This document shows, in pieces, positions 1 to 10,746 of a DNA stretch of 64,000 bases. Source of the DNA: Magnolia sinica. Lineage: Eukaryota; Streptophyta; Magnoliopsida; Magnoliales; Magnoliaceae. The notes beneath the pieces were generated by a model, which saw nothing but the letters and a program-made list of their open reading frames with translations, was not told where the DNA came from and did no database searches. Location: contig NC_080574.1 of the NCBI RefSeq assembly GCF_029962835.1, positions 39,375,501-39,439,500 on the forward strand, written 5' to 3'. Every line of letters begins with the position of its first letter. Position 1 is the stretch's first letter. A program made the translations under genes and the position numbers.

Positions 1-165
1 GATTATGCATTGAATTTTTTATAGTTTGCCCCATTGAATATCTAGCTTGCCCTGCTCATTATGCAGTTTGCCTCGCTCAATTTCATGTTTGTCTTGATCA
101 AATTATAGTTTGTCTTGCTTACGTTGGTAGTTTGGCTTGCACAATTTTCAGTATTTTCCGTTCCA
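1..165 (+). repeat. 21-bp minisatellite array, left side of MULE 1
   Basis: Degenerate units of about 21 bp with the core CTCGCTCAATTTCATG and the linker 'tttgcc'. It continues off the window to the left. It lies just upstream of the first visible exon of the DUF1985 gene, in the same orientation relative to that gene as the array at 37440-39180, and inverted relative to the array at 16985-18235. Confidence 0.75.
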
Positions 166-299
166 GTTCTATCTCCATTTCATATGAAGCTTGTTCAAAT
201 TAATGAAATGCTACATTCTTTTCAACGTAGTCTGATTTTGTCCACAGTGTTTATCTTGTGAATTTTATGTTTGATATGTTTTTTAATTCATCTTTGCAG

Positions 300-3200
300 G
301 CGACGAATATTCTGTCATAATCCCCAACCCAACATGTAGGTGTACACTCACATGGTGGTTTGACAAGGTGAAGGGTGGAGTGGAGAAGCAAGATAGTCGC
401 CTAAATTTGTTTAGGCAATCTCCTTTCTCATTTCTATTGCATGTTACATCCTTTAGATTTTTAGGGGCTCTATTTCACCTTCTTTTTGTAAAATACAAAG
501 GTGATCTACTATTTGAGATCAAAGGGAGGCGATTGCACTTTACCGAGATGGACTTCGCCCTTATTACCGATCTTAAGATTAGAGATCTAACTGTACCGAA
601 GAATCATTGCACTACAAGTACATTAAGAGACAAATACTTCAAAGAATATCCAGTATTAAAGAAGCAACTAATGGAGGTGTTTGAGAGATTAGTTGACACC
701 AATGAGCATGAGGACGTCGTGAAGGTTGCCCTACTTCTAGTTGTGGAGCACTTTCTTAGGGGAACCGAACTGAAAACCATGTGCCACATGGATTATATTT
801 ACCTAGTTGACTCGCTAGATGATTTCTATAGGTATCCCTGGGGTAGTTTGGGATACTATACAATATCACAAGGAATTGAATCTGCTGTTGCTGCATCAAG
901 TTCCCCTCGGTATACTATATGTGGTTGCGTCCTTCCTCTACAAGTAAGAACACCTTTTACTTTGTGTATGTTTTCCCTCTATAGTCAATTATGGATTTTT
1001 AACCTGGTGCAATTTCATTCTAACAGGTATGGGCAGTAGAGATATTACCGGCCCTACAAGACTGTGTTGTTTCGTATGTTCCGCATCAAATTCCACGCTT
1101 CATCAATATCGAGGCTGGAAGGGTTGGAGGTATAACAGAATACATCCTATTTTCAAGGGTAAAGCTATAAGTTTATATATATATACATATCATCATTTAC
1201 TTCGCTTAACTTGACGTATATGCTTTTTTATTTAACATTACTCTTTGTTCCTTTGCAGACAACAGTAGTAATGAAATTAGAACCAACGCTACGAGAATGG
1301 GAAACGGATGCCGTTCGCTCTGTGCGTGACAGTTTCCAGGTGAGATGCTATGGAAAACGAGGTATAATTTCATATCTACCATTGTAAAGTTATCCTTACT
1401 CTTACATATCCATTTATATATTTTTGTAGCTTACTGAGACCCAGGAAGATGATGAGGAGGGTAATGAGATTGATCATGAGGAGGGTGACGAGTCAGATGA
1501 TAGCGATGAGAAAGGCGTGGAGGGAGAGGGACCGAGGGGTGGTGTACTGAATGTTGTTCTTATGGAGGAATTTATTATTGAGAGGGAAGAGTTGAAGAAG
1601 GAGAGTGAGGAATTGAAAAATGAGAGGGACGAATTGAGAAAAGAGAGGGCAGAGATGAGAAGGAAAGAAGCACTGTTTGATAACTGGGAAACGTTACTGA
1701 GGAGGGAGAAGGAGTTGTTCTTTGTGGACAAGGAATGGTTCTTCAAGGACAAAGAAAAGTTAGCGAATGAGATGGAGGAGTTTAATAAGGAGAAGGAACA
1801 TAGTCGTACATAGAGGGGACGTAATGTGATGGAGGAGAAGGGTGAGGAGTTGAGGAAGAGCGTGGAAGTAAATGATATTGAAGATAAAGAACTTGGACTT
1901 GTGGATCTTGATGTGCAATCGTCTAGTAAGGTCAAAGGTAATGTATGGAATGAATCCACTTCTCATGCTGTTTATGAAAGGAGAGCCAAAAGGATACCAA
2001 AGCCGTCATATTACAAGATTTCTCCATACTTGTCCTTGTCTACATTCGATACAACCCCTGGGGCGGACAAGGAATCGTTCTTCAAGGACAATGAAAAGTT
2101 AGCGAATGAGAGGGATGAGTTTAATAAGGAGAAGGAAGGTAGTCCTAAACAGAGGGGGCATTTTGTGATGGAGGAAGGTGAGGAGTTGAGGAATAGAGTG
2201 GAAGTAAATGATACTGAATATAAAGAACTTGAACATGCATCCACTTCTCCTCCCGTTTATGAAAGGAGAACCAAAAGGATACCGAAGCCGTCATATTATA
2301 AGGTTTCTCCATACTTGTCCCTGTCTGCATTCGATACAACCCCTGGGGCGGTTCGTGAACCCGAGCAAGTAACAACTTTTGTTACTTCTCCGATACCATT
2401 TCCTGTACAGATGGATCCTTTCAGGATACTATCCGTACAGGAGGTGAAAGAGGCAGAGGACTGGTATGAAGCAAACAAGGACATGTCAGAGGGAAAATGG
2501 TTCGGAACGATATGGATGAAGGATGCCTGAGTTGATAGCGAGGTAAGCATTACTAATTTATTCTCTGTATGCATCGATTGCCATGTAATTAATTGTTATA
2601 GGAATCTATGACGAAATCGTACTATCCTATTGATTAGGCTATCGACACGTACATCGACTTCCTTGAGAAAAGGCATAACGCCCTCTCAATAACATATCCT
2701 CATAATTGCAAGTTCTATCCTACGTATTTTACGGTAAATGTTTATTACGGCAATCCTTAATCTATTTGAAAATTTTACTTTATTACATGTATTGAACTTT
2801 GATCATGTTTGTAACAGCAAAGCCTCGAGGGGTGTTTATCGGTTTTGATCCCATACCGGGCCTCCAATTCAGTGTTAGAACGGTCGTCGCTAATAGGCCA
2901 GCTGAACACGGCCTAATCAATTGCCAGGCAACGAGATAAACCATACGCTAGAGCGATTTGGTGTTATGAACGGGTAATGCACTCGTCACAGAACATCATC
3001 TCTTACTGTTATAAGTTTTATCATGTTTTGACAAATATATTATTTTGTGAATCATGGACATGTTTATGCGCCAATAAATCATGACAATTCACTTTGGTTT
3101 TTGCTTGTCATCTATCCTAGAGAAAGAGAAATCATTATTGTGGATAGCTTATACACATATCTAACGCCGAAGTTCAAGCATAAGATGAAGAATATGACCG

Positions 3201-3445
3201 ATGCACTCCCCGTTCTCTTCCATGCCACTGGAGACAGTATTGCGCTTGAATGGAAGAAGTGGATCGTCAGATTCGATGAATCTGCACCGAAGCAGGATAA
3301 TGGTTATGACTGCGGCATATTTGTGATGAAATTCATTGACATTTTGTGTAGCGGTCTCACCTTGGAGGGAATAGACATGTAAAAATTCACCTCCAATTGG
3401 AGGAAGTCAATAGCATATGATTGCTTGTCTATTGTCAGGAAGTGA
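300..3445 (+). pseudogene. DUF1985 / coiled-coil / Ulp1-like C48 protease gene of MULE 1
   Basis: Multi-exon gene with GT-AG junctions at about 300-943, 1027-1158, 1259-1339, 1430-2542, 2602-2733, 2818-2973 and roughly 3040-3445. The acceptor before 300 implies an upstream start exon off the window. Exons 1-2 encode a DUF1985-type domain (start GDEYSV, then FRFLGALFHLL, FTEMDFALITDL, MDYIYLVDSLDDFY). Exon 4 is acidic, then a long E/K/R-rich coiled coil. The last exon is an Ulp1-family cysteine protease core: His in APINHDNSLWFLLV, Asp in IIIVDSL, Gln and Cys in PKQDNGYDCGIF. Family members cleave SUMO-like modifiers; what the transposon-borne forms do is unclear. Exon 4 holds a TAG near 1811 and a TGA near 2528 in the otherwise open frame, and exon 6 also reads into a stop, so this copy is decayed. 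Exon 4 contains an internal tandem duplication. No ATG is assigned. Confidence 0.82.
1726..2352 (+). repeat. Internal tandem duplication in the coiled-coil exon
   Basis: Two consecutive copies, about 1726-2067 and 2068-2352, of a segment running from GACAAGGAATGGTTCTTC through the coiled coil to a conserved RRxKRIPKPSYYK motif and FDTTPGA. The second copy lacks an internal stretch. The related gene at 39262-41250 has only one copy, so the duplication is specific to this locus. Confidence 0.85.
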
Positions 3446-3517
3446 TATTTGTGCAGTGCATGGGAGAAAATTTTTCTAAGAATGTATTATTCAGAGGTTT
3501 ACAGTAATCTTGGAGTG

Positions 3518-3663
3518 CTGAAAATTTCCAAGTATGTGCATTTCAGTGTAAGTTCCTTCTCTAATCACGATAACCTTGGGAGGGTTGATCCGAATTCCTC
3601 TCAAGTCTATCGTGATTAGAGAAAGAACTCGCACTAAAATGCATATACTTGGAAATTTTCTAC
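3518..3663. repeat. Hairpin-forming inverted repeat
   Basis: Arms at 3518-3583 and 3597-3663 are reverse complements over about 65 bp at roughly 85 percent identity by eye, separated by a loop of about 13 bp. Each arm contains TCTAATCACGAT (or its complement) and 'atttccaagtat'. It starts about 75 bp after the stop of the protease exon. It could be a small fold-back MITE, a precursor-like hairpin or a replication scar. No gene is implied. Confidence 0.8.
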
Positions 3664-4203
3664 ATACTCACCGGAAGTGCAAGTTTCGATGTATAGCATA
3701 CTCTGTAATTTTAGTGAATGATGAAATGAACTTTATACTGTCCCACAATATTTTCAGTTTGTCTCGATATGCTCATCGATCAAGTACAATGCACATGGAA
3801 CTCGATGTTTGGCAATTGCTCTAGATCAAGTTCAATGTCTCGATATTACACATTGTATGGATTTTATGCACAATGATGCAACCACTGTTGGGCACTTCCT
3901 ACTCTTTTTTACTGCAATGGGGTGATTTTTAAAGGGAGGTCAGAGATGCTTGTGTTTTCTCTACGCCATGTTTGGAAATTATGGGTTCATGCCAAACTGC
4001 AGCAGGGGAAACTGGGTGAATATTATGTGGGGAATATTAAAATTGAAACCTGTATGATCATTTTGCTCATTCTTCCTATGCACCCAAGCTTTGAAATGAT
4101 TTTAAATGTAATCCAAGCTTTCACCTTGGAGTTCAAATCCCTTGGATTTGAAACCCCCCAATTACCATATGGTGCGAAACATATTAGGAGATTTGAAATC
4201 CCC

Positions 4204-4661
4204 TCAATGCTTCTTATAGACACCAACGATCTTTCCTCTACGGCCTGTTGTTTTGGTGTGCTGACCACGAACACGGAGACCCCAGTAGTGCCTCAAACCA
4301 CGATGGTTCCTGATCTTCTTCAGTCGCTCCAAATCATCTCTCAACTTCATATCTAGTGCATTTGAGACAACTTGAGAATACCTCCCATCCTTGTAATCCT
4401 TCTTCCTGTTCAAAAACCAGTCTGAAATTTTGAACTGGCGGGGGTTGGCAACAATCACCATGAGGTTCTCTAGTTCTGTCACAGATAATTCACTAGCCCT
4501 CTTGTTCAAATTCAATCAGCCTTTTTGCATACGATGTTGGCGAAACGCCTCCCGATACCTTTGATGGAGGTCAGAGTGAACATGGTCTTCTGCTTTCCAT
4601 CGACGTTCGTGTTCAGAACACGAAGAATGTGTTGGAAATCTTCGTTCGCGATTAAAGACAT
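4204..4661 (-). pseudogene. RPS18: 40S ribosomal protein S18 (uS13) retrocopy, frameshifted
   Basis: The reading begins at the ATG at 4661-4659 ([17 protein letters not shown]) and ends at 4204 ([12 protein letters not shown], stop). It covers essentially the whole 152-residue cytosolic S18/uS13 protein, including [16 protein letters not shown] and the C-terminal [17 protein letters not shown] block. Compared with the family, one base is missing in the KKAD/VDMNKRA region near 4515, splitting it into two frames. There is no intron, which suggests a processed copy, although no poly(A) tail is visible on its downstream side. It lies inside MULE 1 on the strand opposite to the DUF1985 gene. Whether it was captured by the MULE or inserted later is not decidable from this window. 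Confidence 0.85.
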
Positions 4662-5029
4662 TTTTTCGCCGAGAGGATAGAGCTTTCGCTGGAGCCATGA
4701 ATGCAAAATCGCTAAGAATGGAGAAGACCATCGCATATTCATAGTTAGGATGACCATTAAATGTCCCTTCGCTGCTGCTGCAGAAGAACCACACATCTCA
4801 CGCAACTATGCTTATCATTCCTGCAAAGAAACATTTCCAACTTGAACAATCACAAGCATGCATTCCTATAATTTGGCAATTGTATACGAACCTCTAGATT
4901 TCTTGACACCCAGTACATGTCCCCATTGCTTTCAACAACACATCCAATAGGTCTTAAGTACAAAACATACCTATCAATGCAATGTGCTTATTGGAACGAA
5001 CATTTCGAGCATCATTCAAAGCATGGAAT
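4662..5029. other. Flank of the S18 copy; possible exon remnant
   Basis: No complete gene. On the minus strand there is an acceptor-like 'ttctttgcag' at about 4822-4831, upstream of the S18 copy. About 60 bp further upstream, a short open stretch near 4895-4960 reads PIGCVVESNGDMYWVSRN and ends near a GT. This could be a small captured exon pair, but I do not recognise the protein. Confidence 0.3.
4953..5023 (+). repeat. Left copy of a 70-bp direct repeat flanking the LTR block
   Basis: About 70 bp, including TGGAACGAACATTTCGAGCA, is repeated nearly exactly at 8036-8105. The pair brackets the LTR-like block at 5030-8005. Confidence 0.85.
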
Positions 5030-8005
5030 AGATTAAGCCAAAACACAGATATGATTCAGGGATAAGTGAATAAAGCCAGCGGAAGACTTATAGAAAAATA
5101 TGTGTACAAGTGTAAATCCTTGAAGTACATATACAAACCAGGTCGTATGAAAGTGTTATTTAACAAAACTATAAGTATCAAGTTACATCATTTAAATTCC
5201 CAAAAATAATCCCAGAGATCCCGCGCATCAGACCAAGGCTCGCTAGAACCCATCTGAAAACTGCATAAAAGAGAAGGCAGCCTCATCATCATCCATCTCC
5301 CGCTCTGCCTCAGAAGTCGCATCAACATCTGCAACATCAGAACCTAAGACAGAGTCTGGTGGGTGTTTAACACCGCCCCAGAACGTGGGAGTGAGTGATC
5401 AACTCAGTGGAACAATAAGGCACTGGTTAACATGTTATCAGTTCAATCAAGCAGTAATGATAAAGCAGAACAATTAAATAAATCCTAAGTACTCTTGTTA
5501 ATGCAAGGATGTATGCAATATGATGCGTGCCCTCACGCGTACACCCTCAGCGTCTTCATCTTACGTTACGCATGACATCGCCTCAAAGTGCGCCACATCT
5601 ACAAAGCACATGCAAATGCGGTGCATGGATATGATTACCAAGTTGTTATTAGTCCTTTTCATACAGCAGGATTGGGAAGCTAAGATACCTTCCTCATATC
5701 ACCATCCAAACAGTGATCCATTCTAGGGTCGTCAATCCTAGACATCTCATACGATCATATATTTAAGGTCGTGGCAAAGGGCTCGTCACTAATCAATGCA
5801 CGCCTTTCACACTTTTACTACCACAGTTCGGCTCGTCACCTCCTTGCGGTATTCAGGTATGCTCGAGGTCACTACAAAGGGCTCGTCACCAATCAATGTA
5901 GGCCGACAGCACGAATATAGTGTCCCATACCACCATAATCGGCTCACGAGTTTAGTTGCTCACTGGTCACTACGGGGAGGCTCGTCACCCCAGCGTAGGC
6001 CGACAGCTCGACCACGGTGTCCCATACCACTATGTCTGGCTCATGAGTCTTAGCGGATCAAGGTACCATGGTTATTAGGATTTTACTGGTAAGTTCGGTA
6101 CCCTAGATTCAAGCAGTAGCGTCCATACATGGTGAACATATATCGGATAATTGGGTTACTTGACGAACTCGACTAGCACGAGCGCACATTGAATTGAGTG
6201 ATATAGAGTGCGTAAATACTCCGTGTGGCCAAACCACTGCCGACAACTCTAATACGGCTCGGGTTCGTCTAATACATCCTATGTGGTGAAAGCAATCTCA
6301 GCCACGAACATAGGGTCAATTACCGATTTCCTGGACTAATGCATAGTCCCAAACACATTACACTACTACAGATGTTCATATTAAATGTAAAACAGTAATG
6401 GAACAACAACTTAAATCATGGTACATACGCATCTGAAGAATATCAACTTAACATAAACGTAAGCATAAGTAATGCTTGAATTTAAATAACATGGAATGTA
6501 ACTTGCATAAAGGAAATCATCCACATCAATAGGAGTGTTGAGAATCACTTCTCAACGCCCGCAATTAGTGTAATAAGTTACACTTTAGATCATTCATGCA
6601 TTTCTACAAACACTTAGCATACATGGAACAACATACATGACGTATGTTGAAATACATGCATTTAGACAATTCCTTTTACCAAGGAGTTGTCATACATACA
6701 TCTAGCATACATACATGACAAATAATCATGGCAAACACAAGTGCATATTTTATACGTATACGGTACTTTATACATACACCTAGAATACACAAATCTCAAT
6801 ATAACACATGCATATCAGGAAAGCAACGTAAACACAACATTTGGCATGCGAAATCTCATCCATAACAAGGATAAATCATTCACTGGCATTGAAAGCCTTG
6901 AAAACCATAACCTATATACTTAAAGTCTGCACCTTAAGCAAGGAAAGAAACACCGAACTGATTTAGACGAGTTGTCTTCGTCAACGGCGACAGATTACCC
7001 TAAAACAAGGATAGAAATGAGATACAACAACACCAAGACTATTCTAAGCTCCAACACAGATTAGGGTTAGGTTAACTTACCCCAAAAAGAACTCAAAACT
7101 GTCAGAATAATGATTCAAAGTGAAGGTTCAAAGATGTAGAAGAACAAGAAAGAATCCAAGATGATTCACCAACTTATCTCTCTCACTTTCTCTCTCTTTT
7201 CCACTCTCTTTCCAAGCTAGGGTTAGAGAAAATTCGTATGGAAAAGAGAGCTAGGGTTTAAGGACTATAAATAGGCCTATTTTTTATGAAAATAACCCCA
7301 GGGTCAAGGTATACTTAGGGTATAACCAAAACCCGACTCTCGCGATCTAACGAAGCACTTCTGGTAGGCTTATAACCACGAAAGGTTGGACTTAAGCTCA
7401 CTGACCATGGATCTAGGTCAGGCTGAGTTTTGGTACCGACCGACTCTTCAGATCAGCCGTGGCGGACCACACTCAATTCAACGGTCACGGAATCTCGATC
7501 AGGTCCACAAGCACTAAGATATGCCTGGGCCACCTTCCCTGATCAGAGGGTGAAATTGGGTCAAAATCCAACGGTCAGATTGCTTAAAATCGTCGCACAA
7601 GCGACACGACTCAGATTTCATAAAAACTTATTAAATTCCAACCGTTCTCACACTCTTCACTCCGAGCTCAATCAAATCGACCCAGAACATCAGATGGACT
7701 TGATTTTTGAGGTAATAGTCAAGCCCAACTCGGTGACCGCAACAGCCTAAGATCATCGCCATCGGACTTTCGACGCGGTCCAGTCCGATCCAGATCTTTC
7801 AAAAATTTCCTAGAACAACCTGGATTTAGCGATGGATCCCGGATTTCCGAGTAACGTAGTGCTAACTAATCTACAAGTTTAGAGTCATGCGAGATCGAAT
7901 TTAAAGTGATTGATGCAGATTTCACAAGCAATCAAGTATAGCGCTAATTACCCCAAAAACAACTACTTAAGGAAAGATTAGCACAAAATTTCTAAGGTCG
8001 TTACA
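5030..8005 (-). mobile_element. Old chromovirus-type LTR block, reverse orientation
   Basis: Fossil. It ends at 8005 with TTACA, as the other LTRs here do. In reverse complement it carries the same landmarks as the LTR at 20547-23723: the 'ccactgagttgatcactcac' and 'tgttttaaaacacc' region (here near 5360-5410), the repeated 'gactcatgagcc' / 'tgggacac' section (5880-6050), and the TATA-like promoter region (near 7260). No internal coding sequence is attached, so it behaves as a solo LTR. The TG end on the other side is not clear. About 70 bp of flanking sequence is repeated on both sides instead of a short target duplication. Confidence 0.72.
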
Positions 8006-8035
8006 CTAAACCTAAACCATTACTGACATTTAAAA

Positions 8036-8105
8036 CCTTAAAAATATACCTATCAATGCAATGTGTTTATTGGAACGAACATTTCGAGCATCATTCAAAG
8101 CATTG
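8036..8105 (+). repeat. Right copy of the 70-bp direct repeat
   Basis: Matches 4953-5023 with a few changes. It starts about 30 bp beyond the LTR end at 8005. Confidence 0.85.
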
Positions 8106-8149
8106 CTCAGAAGATCCATCAAACTTTTCTTTTAGGACACCTCCATAAA

Positions 8150-8305
8150 CAAACTAACCCAAACATAAACAAAATAAAAAAGGTACACCAACAAACTAAC
8201 CCAAACATAAACAAAATAAAAAAGGTACACCAACAAACTAACCCAAACATAAACAAAACAAAAAAGGTACACCAACAAACTAACCCAAACATAAACAAAA
8301 AAAAT
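8150..8305 (+). repeat. 42-bp tandem repeat, about four copies
   Basis: Near-identical copies of a 42-bp unit containing ACTAACCCAAACATAAAC and an A-rich tail with 'ggtacacc'. The unit is a multiple of three, so frames stay open on both strands (for example NPNINKIKKVHQQT). I regard these as translation artefacts of the repeat. The copies are almost identical, which suggests recent expansion. Confidence 0.9.
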
Positions 8306-8389
8306 ACACCAACAAAAAGGTACATGAATAAATTCCAAAAAAAATACACCAAAAAAATAGGTAAAAAATATAGCAAAATTTGCAAACGT

Positions 8390-9293
8390 CGATATGATCT
8401 ACATATCATTGATTTTATCGACATAAGTCGTAGATAATATCAACACATTGTCGATAATATCGAATATGGATGACAGCAGTCCAACAAGCTTTGCTGAAAT
8501 TGCACTGTAAATCGATATATCGACAACCTGTAGATATATCGATAGCAGATGACATGTCGATATATCGACATATTGTGGATAATCTCGAATTATGTCCTCA
8601 TTTGTCTAGTGACCAAACTTGAAAATTCCATATTTAATCGATATATCAACCACCTATCGATATATCGATAGCAGATGACATGTCGATATATCGACATCTT
8701 GTGGATAATATCGAATCATGTCCTCATTTGTCTAGCGACGAAACCCAAAAATTTCATATTTAATCGATATATCGACAACATGTCGACATATCGATGGAAC
8801 GATATATCGACATCTTGTGGATAATATTGAATTATGTCCTCATTTGTCCAGCGACCAAACACAAAAATTATATATTTAATCGATATATCGAGAATTTATA
8901 TGACAGACGTTACGATATATCGACAATATGTCGATATATCTACAAATTTACCAACCAAAAATGTACGGTCGATGTTATCGACATATCATGGATATGATAT
9001 ATGTAAGTTCTAGATATAATCGACACATCACAGATATAATCGACATAAGTTGTCGATAATATCGACGACGGGTCGATAATATCGAATCTGGAGTGCAAAT
9101 GTGTAGCGAACTTTTGATCATTTTCATAATATGTCGATATATCGACAACGTGTCGATATATCTATTATAGTTTGGCGATATATCGACTAGTGGTCGATAA
9201 TATCGATTACAAAACTGAACTCTCTAGTAGTTTGTCCGTTGAAATTCCGATATTGTCGATATATCGACAACTTGTCGATATTATCGACGATGA
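8390..9293. repeat. Array of TCGATATATCGA palindromes with a higher-order unit of about 125 bp
   Basis: About 900 bp studded with the self-complementary motif TCGATATATCGA and close variants. In 8506-8890 a longer unit repeats three to four times. Each unit starts at 'taatcgatatatc', contains two further palindromes, and closes with 'tgtcctcatttgtctagcgac'; starts are near 8508, 8634, 8760 and 8877. The rest is more irregular. No gene is seen. The DNA could extrude cruciforms or bind a dimeric protein; both are inference. Confidence 0.85.
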
Positions 9294-10746
9294 TCGGTTT
9301 TGAAGAAAAAAAAATAATAGCATTAACTGCTTTCACCAACCTTTATTTCTCTCAAATTCCTTTTTTAGAATCCTTCTTCCAAAACATTTGCTCTACTTCA
9401 TCTCAACTGGATTTCTCCACATTAGCAACGGGGCTCTTCGAGAGATTTCTTCTTTGACAATCTCGGTATGTGTCTTCATTGCAATCGATATGAAATGTTG
9501 TGTTTGTGTTCTACAGGTTCTTGAAGCACTGATGATGGATAAGTTCTTGATCTTCTTGTTAAACATTACTGATTTGGGCAACATGCCATACAATATATAT
9601 GATGGTCATGTCCCCACCATTTTTGAAATGGTGGTGAAGTTTCATTGGAGTCTATCTCATTCATCATTCCTATATAGAGATGCCCCGGTTATAAATCTAT
9701 GAGCCTATGATGATGGTCTTTGGTTTAAGAATAGAGGAATGTGGTCTAACCTGCGTTTGTGATTGTAAGTTATGTGAAGAAAATCCTGAAATAAAGGAAA
9801 AAAAATCATTGCTGCTGTTGGGTGTGTTTGGTTGGACCAAATATCTGAAATTTGTGTGAACTGTGATACCGACGCTATCAAGATTGCAAACACTAATCAT
9901 ACGATTTGGGAAGCAATGACTTGACTATGTGTCCCCGGATTACCTTAATTGCCTTGGCCGACAAATGAACAGTTTGGCAACAGTAGGGGCACAGATCTTC
10001 ATTGGGCTGATAGGATGTGAATGTTGAATATGTACCATTCTTTTATTCTAACGATCTGTTTTTCTCGTATTTGTTATGTCAATCTGCATGCATATGTTGA
10101 CATAGAAACATTTTCTCTTTATTTTCCCACCGTTGTCTTCTTTTGTTACAATTTGAATGTATTGAATGATATTGTTTACTTGAATTGTTTCTGCTTTTTC
10201 ATGTTCCAAGTAATATGGGTGGTGAGTGACCCATTAGTACTGTCGATCACTGGCTGTGGGAGCAGGTGGCCCATAAACATCATTGATTCATTGATTGAGC
10301 TTGCCACCGGCCAAAAGTTCAAAGGGACTAATTTGGTTGAAGGGTGTGATGGACGATAGTATTTGACTGTTGCAAGGATCCATGTGAAGCAATGACGGGA
10401 GTGTTTTGTAGATATGTCAATCTCGTGGACGGGGGATTAGCCATACCTTCCTTGTCATTGAGGATTCTTTCCCTCCACTGTGATGTGTTTTCCTTCCTTT
10501 AATGAGAAATTTCTCAATTGAAAAGAAAATCTTTTAATGTTTCTTTTGTAAGAATATGGTTGTGACCGAATTTCATGCATATGAACCACTTGCTGATTTT
10601 GAGTAAATTTTGAACAAAGGGAACATTCTCACACATAATATCAACAGATTTCCTTTAGATGGTTTTATCACCTTAATTACCTTAATTGACTTATTTTATC
10701 ATATCTCTTAATGTTTGTAACAGGCACTATCATCGCAGCATTCATA
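9294..10746. other. Gene-poor stretch before the plant-transposon-domain gene
   Basis: No recognisable protein. Several junctions look like splice sites: a GT after 'gacaatctcg' near 9465, an acceptor 'ttctacag' near 9518, and 'tttgtaacag' near 10724 just before the ATG used downstream. These could be 5' untranslated exons of the 10747 gene. Confidence 0.4.

Noticed and set aside
1474-1959. 161-residue minus-strand frame, and similar at 40313-40741
   Set aside because: Shadow of the E/K/R-rich coiled-coil exon on the other strand.
8063-8437. 124-residue frame with NPNINKIKKVHQ repeats
   Set aside because: Product of the 42-bp tandem repeat; its complement is equally open.
10021-10359. 112-residue frame upstream of the transposon-domain gene
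   Set aside because: No recognisable domain and composition like non-coding AT-rich DNA; not enough to call a gene.
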